This document shows positions 14,358 through 18,061 of a DNA stretch of 18,061 nt, piece by piece; position 1 is the stretch's first letter; each line of letters opens with the position of its first letter. A program made the position numbers and the translations under genes. Where the stretch lies: NCBI GenBank assembly GCA_000436035.1, contig FR893231.1, forward strand, positions 1 to 18,061, written 5' to 3'. The notes beneath the pieces were generated by a model, which worked only from the letters and a program-made list of their open reading frames with translations, was not told the origin of the DNA and made no database searches. Origin of the DNA: Prevotella sp. CAG:732. Lineage in GTDB: Bacteria; Bacteroidota; Bacteroidia; Bacteroidales; Bacteroidaceae.

Positions 14358-15626
14358 ATGTTATATTATCTCTTTAGATTCTTAGAGCAATGGGGTATCT
14401 CTGGTTCCCACATGTGGGGGTATATCTCATTCCGTGCCTTGCTTGCACTGATCGTATCTCTTATCATCTCAGCCTGGTTTGGCGAGAAGTTCATCAAGTA
14501 TCTGAAAAGCAAGCAGATCACCGAGACGCAGCGTGATGCCAGCATCGACCCATTCGGTGTCAAGAAGATTGGCGTCCCTTCGATGGGCGGTGTCATCATC
14601 ATCATGGCAATCCTCATCCCTGTGCTCTTGCTGGGCCGTCTGCGCAACATCTACCTCATCTTGATGATCATCACCACCGTATGGTTGGGATTCTTGGGAG
14701 GCATGGACGACTTCATCAAGATATTCAAGCGTGACAAGGAAGGACTGAAAGGCAAATACAAGATCGTGGGTCAGATAGGAATCGGACTCATCGTAGGTTT
14801 GGTGCTCTGGGCTTCACCTGATGTCAAGATGAACGAGAACCTCGCCATCGAGAGACAGGGACAGGAAACGGTAGTGAAGCATCGCACCGAGGCTACCAAG
14901 TCGCTGAAGACGACCATCCCATTCATCAAGGGACACAACTTGGATTACTCCAACATCACCAGCTTCTGCGGAAAGTACAAGACCGCAGCCGGTTGGATAC
15001 TCTTCGTCATCATGACCATCTTCGTGGTCACCGCAGTATCCAATGGTGCCAACCTCAATGACGGTATGGATGGTATGTGCGCCGGCAACTCAGCCATCAT
15101 AGGTGTGGCGCTAGGCATCTTGGCATACGTGTCATCACATATCCAATTTGCCGCCTACCTCAACATCATGTACATCCCAGGTTCTGAGGAGCTAGTGGTC
15201 TTCTTCTGCGCATTCATCGGAGCCTTGATAGGTTTCTTGTGGTACAATGCCTACCCTGCCCAAGTATTCATGGGCGACACGGGCTCGTTGACCATCGGAG
15301 GTATCATCGCCGTAGGTGCCATCATCATCCACAAGGAATTGCTGTTGCCTATCCTCTGTGGTATCTTCTTCGTGGAGAGCCTCAGCGTCATCGTGCAGGT
15401 ATATTACTACAAGCTAGGCAAGCGCAAGGGCATCAAGCAGCGCATCTTCAAGCGCACACCTATCCACGACAACTTCCGCACACAAGACAGTCAGTTGGAC
15501 CCAGAGTGCAAGTACCTCATCACGAAGCCACACAACGCTTATCATGAGTCGAAGATTACGATTCGTTTCTGGATTGTAACCATCATCTTGGCGGCACTGA
15601 CCATCATCACATTGAAGATAAGATAA
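14358..15626 (+). CDS. mraY: Phospho-MurNAc-pentapeptide transferase (lipid I synthase)
   Basis: A 422-residue polytopic enzyme that transfers phospho-MurNAc-pentapeptide to undecaprenyl phosphate at the inner face of the cytoplasmic membrane. Core motifs: the PSMGG signature (74-78), GMDDFIKI with Asp117-Asp118 (115-122), NLNDGMDG (232-239, with Asp235 in the catalytic site), and FMGDTGSL (304-311). It is about 60 residues longer than E. coli MraY. Most of the excess is a hydrophilic insertion (about 153-207) between membrane helices. The histidine-rich loop, usually PxHHHxE, here reads PIHDNF (368-373), so only the first His is kept. Despite this, motif order, length of the helical core and dcw position make the assignment secure. 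It lies 57 bases after murE and 42 before murD. Confidence 0.96.
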   Translation: MLYYLFRFLEQWGISGSHMWGYISFRALLALIVSLIISAWFGEKFIKYLKSKQITETQRDASIDPFGVKKIGVPSMGGVIIIMAILIPVLLLGRLRNIYLILMIITTVWLGFLGGMDDFIKIFKRDKEGLKGKYKIVGQIGIGLIVGLVLWASPDVKMNENLAIERQGQETVVKHRTEATKSLKTTIPFIKGHNLDYSNITSFCGKYKTAAGWILFVIMTIFVVTAVSNGANLNDGMDGMCAGNSAIIGVALGILAYVSSHIQFAAYLNIMYIPGSEELVVFFCAFIGALIGFLWYNAYPAQVFMGDTGSLTIGGIIAVGAIIIHKELLLPILCGIFFVESLSVIVQVYYYKLGKRKGIKQRIFKRTPIHDNFRTQDSQLDPECKYLITKPHNAYHESKITIRFWIVTIILAALTIITLKIR

Positions 15627-15668
15627 ATACACGTACTAACTATCGTTAGACAAAACAATATAAAAGCA

Positions 15669-16997
15669 ATGAGCAAAATTGTAATTTTAGGAGCTGGCGA
15701 AAGCGGCGCAGGAGCTGCCGTTCTTGCCAAGAAGGAAGGTTTCGAAGTCTTTGTGTCTGATATGTCTAAGATCAAAGACAACTACAAGAAACTGATGGAT
15801 GAACATAACATCGAATGGGAAGAGGGACATCATACGGAGGAAAAGATACTGGATGCCGATGAAGTCATCAAAAGCCCTGGCATCCCTAAGGAAGCTCCCA
15901 TGATACAAAAGTTGATGGCTAAGGGTACTCCTATCATCAGCGAGATAGAGTTTGCTGGCAGATATACGGATGCCAAGATGATTTGCATCACCGGAAGCAA
16001 CGGAAAGACCACTACCACCTCCTTGATCTACCACATCATCAAGTCGGCTGGCTATGACGTAGGTTTGGCAGGCAACATCGGCAAGAGCTTGGCTTTGCAA
16101 GTAGCTGAGACACCTCACAAATACTATGTCATCGAGTTGAGTAGTTTCCAACTCGACAACATGTATGAGTTCCGTGCCAACGTAGCCATCTTGCTCAACA
16201 TCACCCCTGACCACTTAGACCGCTATGAGTTCAAGATGCAGAACTATGTGGATGCCAAGATGCGCATCACACAGAACCAAACGGAAGAAGACAGTTTCAT
16301 CTTCTGGAACGATGACCCTATCGTGAAGAAGGAACTGGAGAAATACCATCTCAAGTCACACCTCTGCCCATTCTCTGAGCAGAAAGAGGAGGGATGCGTA
16401 GGTTATATCGAAGACGGAACATTCAAGCTCGACTTCCCTACCGCCTTCGAGATGCCACAGGCAGATATGAGCCTCCGTGGCAAGCACAACATCTACAACA
16501 GTCTCGCCGCAGCCTTGGCTTGCAATATCGCAGGCATTGACAAGGAGACCTTGCACAAGGGACTCAGCGACTTCCCTGGCGTAGAGCATCGCTTGGAAAA
16601 GGTAGGCAAGTTTGGTGGCGTATATTACGTCAACGACTCAAAGGCAACCAACGTGGATGCGTGCTGGTATGCTCTCGAAAGCATGACTACCCCTACCATC
16701 CTCATCATCGGTGGCAAGGACAAGGGCAATGACTACAACCAAATCAAGGACTTGGTAAAACAGAAATGTGCCGGCATCGTCTATCTGGGCGCTGACAACA
16801 AGAAGTTGCACGACAACTTTGACGAGTTGGGCATCCCTGTACGTGATACCCATAGCATGAAGGACTGCGTGGCAGCCTGTAAGGAACTCGCCAAGCCAGG
16901 CGACACCGTACTGTTGAGTCCTTGCTGTGCTAGCTTCGACCTCTTCAAGAACATGGAAGACCGCGGCGAGCAGTTCAAAACATTGGTTAGAGAATAA
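15669..16997 (+). CDS. murD: UDP-MurNAc-L-alanine:D-glutamate ligase
   Basis: A 442-residue cytoplasmic Mur ligase that adds D-glutamate to UDP-MurNAc-L-Ala, the step before MurE. Seen: a Rossmann-like N-terminal domain with GAGESGAGAA (8-17), SPGIP (69-73), the ATP loop GSNGKTT (109-115), ELSSFQLD (156-163), NITPDHLDRY (177-186), the Lys predicted to be carbamylated (K197), VNDSKATN in the middle domain, GGKDKG, and LSPCCASFDLFKNMEDRGEQF (C-terminal signature, with Cys-Cys where Ala-Cys is common). Full length. ftsW begins 18 bases after its stop. The upstream spacer has only a weak 5-bp hairpin (ctaac/gttag, 15635-15648), too short to be a terminator. Confidence 0.97.
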   Translation: MSKIVILGAGESGAGAAVLAKKEGFEVFVSDMSKIKDNYKKLMDEHNIEWEEGHHTEEKILDADEVIKSPGIPKEAPMIQKLMAKGTPIISEIEFAGRYTDAKMICITGSNGKTTTTSLIYHIIKSAGYDVGLAGNIGKSLALQVAETPHKYYVIELSSFQLDNMYEFRANVAILLNITPDHLDRYEFKMQNYVDAKMRITQNQTEEDSFIFWNDDPIVKKELEKYHLKSHLCPFSEQKEEGCVGYIEDGTFKLDFPTAFEMPQADMSLRGKHNIYNSLAAALACNIAGIDKETLHKGLSDFPGVEHRLEKVGKFGGVYYVNDSKATNVDACWYALESMTTPTILIIGGKDKGNDYNQIKDLVKQKCAGIVYLGADNKKLHDNFDELGIPVRDTHSMKDCVAACKELAKPGDTVLLSPCCASFDLFKNMEDRGEQFKTLVRE

Positions 16998-17015
16998 GAC
17001 AAGTAAAAAACGATA

Positions 17016-18061
17016 ATGAACAATAAGGCTATTGGCAATATATTCAAGGGAGACAAGGTTATCTGGATGGTATTCTTCTTTCTCTGTATGATCAGTATCG
17101 TTGAGGTTTATTCAGCCTCAAGCTCATTGACATACAAGAGCGGCAACTACATGGCACCAGTCATCAAGCACATCTTCATCTTGTGCTTTGGTGTCTTCAC
17201 CATGATATGTATGCTGAAAGTCAAGTGCAAATACTTCAAGATAGCCACCCCATTCATGCTGATTCTCTCGTTCTTGCTACTCATCTGGGTCGTAATAGCA
17301 GGACAAGCCACGAATGGTGCGTCTAGATGGATCAATCTGGTGGGCATACAATTCCAGCCATCAGAGCTTGCCAAGGGAGCTGTTGTCCTAGCCGTCGCCC
17401 AGATTCTCAGTGCCATGCAGACAGACCATGGAGCAGACAAGCGAGCCTTTAAGTTCATCTTGTCGGTATGCAGCATCTTCGTCTTCTTCATCGGAATCGA
17501 GAACCTGTCAACCGCCATGCTGCTCTGTATCACCATCCTGTGCATGATGATTATCGGACGAGTGCCCATGAGCCAGATAGGCAAGTTGCTAGGCTTTTGC
17601 TTCATTGGCATCGCCATCATCTTCACCCTGGTCATGGTCGTCGGAAAAGACAAGAACGAGATGCCGCAAGCCGACAACACGTTGACAGAGCAGGTAGGCA
17701 AGGAAAAGGAAGAACCTTCAGCCTTTGATAAGACCTTCCATAGAGCTGACACTTGGAAATCCCGTATTGACAAGTTTCTCAACAGCAAGCCTGTGGCTCC
17801 GGAAGATGTCGATTTGGACAAAGATGCCCAAGTAGCACATGCCAACATCGCCATCGCCTCCTCCAATGTCATCGGCAAGGGACCGGGCAACTCCGTGGAG
17901 CGAGATTTTCTCTCGCAGGCATTCTCCGACTTCATCTATGCCATCATCATCGAAGAGATGGGTATATTCGGAGCATTCTTCGTAGCCTTCCTATACATTA
18001 TATTATTATATAGGGCTGGAAGCATCGCCAACAGATGCGAGAATAATTTCCCGGCATTCCT
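17016..18061 (+). CDS. ftsW: Septal peptidoglycan glycosyltransferase FtsW, 3' end cut by window edge
   Basis: The frame opens at ATG 17016 and stays open to the last base (348 full codons plus two bases), so this is a partial SEDS-family protein. SEDS proteins polymerise lipid II, here with the FtsI encoded upstream. Seen: hydrophobic helices at about 15-33, 48-66, 77-95, 118-133, 147-158, 164-181, 188-209 and 306-333; RWINL followed by QPSELAK (104-120); a large hydrophilic extracytoplasmic segment (about 210-272); GKGPGNS (287-293); and SDFIYAIIIEEMG (304-316), containing the expected catalytic Asp305. The dcw position and pairing with ftsI favour FtsW over RodA. The start follows murD by 18 bases and gives a typical short cytoplasmic N-terminus. 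A long antisense frame (17147-17935) is a shadow. Confidence 0.94.
   Translation, partial: MNNKAIGNIFKGDKVIWMVFFFLCMISIVEVYSASSSLTYKSGNYMAPVIKHIFILCFGVFTMICMLKVKCKYFKIATPFMLILSFLLLIWVVIAGQATNGASRWINLVGIQFQPSELAKGAVVLAVAQILSAMQTDHGADKRAFKFILSVCSIFVFFIGIENLSTAMLLCITILCMMIIGRVPMSQIGKLLGFCFIGIAIIFTLVMVVGKDKNEMPQADNTLTEQVGKEKEEPSAFDKTFHRADTWKSRIDKFLNSKPVAPEDVDLDKDAQVAHANIAIASSNVIGKGPGNSVERDFLSQAFSDFIYAIIIEEMGIFGAFFVAFLYIILLYRAGSIANRCENNFPAF

Noticed and set aside
15635..15648. ctaac-tatc-gttag hairpin before murD as a terminator
   Set aside because: Only 5 bp, AT-rich and with no T-run.
17147..17935. 262-codon minus-strand frame opposite ftsW
   Set aside because: The plus strand encodes FtsW with conserved QPSELAK and SDFIYAI motifs; the antisense frame is Met/Ser-rich without structure.

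Overview
The window looks like a chromosome segment from a Bacteroidota species, most likely Bacteroidales and probably Prevotellaceae (Prevotella/Segatella type). I infer this from the gene content and order (dut, TPR, DUF4292 and EnvC-like genes in one run; glycine-lipid acyltransferase genes; a division/cell-wall cluster without murF after murE), from weak A-rich ribosome-binding regions, and from promoter -7 boxes of the Bacteroidota form TAnnTTTG. The genus is an inference. All recognised genes are chromosomal housekeeping or envelope genes. I see no insertion sequence, phage gene, CRISPR array, tRNA or rRNA.

Layout. (1) 62-5146, minus strand: a four-gene run read from right to left. It is dut (dUTPase), a periplasmic TPR protein, a DUF4292 lipoprotein whose start overlaps the preceding stop by one base, and an EnvC-like coiled-coil protein with a catalytically dead LytM domain. 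(2) 5326-6663, plus strand: dgt (dGTPase-family HD phosphohydrolase), divergent from dut and sharing a 179-base promoter region. It ends at a perfect 15-bp bidirectional terminator. (3) 6720-8557, minus strand: glsA and glsB, the O- and N-acyltransferases of glycine-lipid synthesis. (4) 8558-8852: intergenic control region with a three-box MraZ operator and a -7 element. (5) 8853 to the window end, plus strand: the dcw cluster, mraZ, rsmH, ftsL-like, ftsI, murE, mraY, murD and ftsW, the last cut by the window edge.

How the genes fit together. The dcw genes supply the transcription regulator (MraZ), the 16S rRNA methyltransferase (RsmH), the septal synthase and its partners (FtsL, FtsI, FtsW) and the cytoplasmic and membrane steps of peptidoglycan precursor synthesis (MurE, MraY, MurD). 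rsmH/ftsL and ftsL/ftsI overlap by ATGA, which implies translational coupling. On the other side of the mraZ control region lie membrane-lipid genes. Farther left, a presumed amidase activator (EnvC-like) travels with a lipoprotein, a TPR protein and dut. Much of the window therefore concerns envelope growth and division, plus two nucleotide-sanitising enzymes. I do not see a clearly new defence or mobile system. The least-described part is the dut-TPR-DUF4292-EnvC operon.
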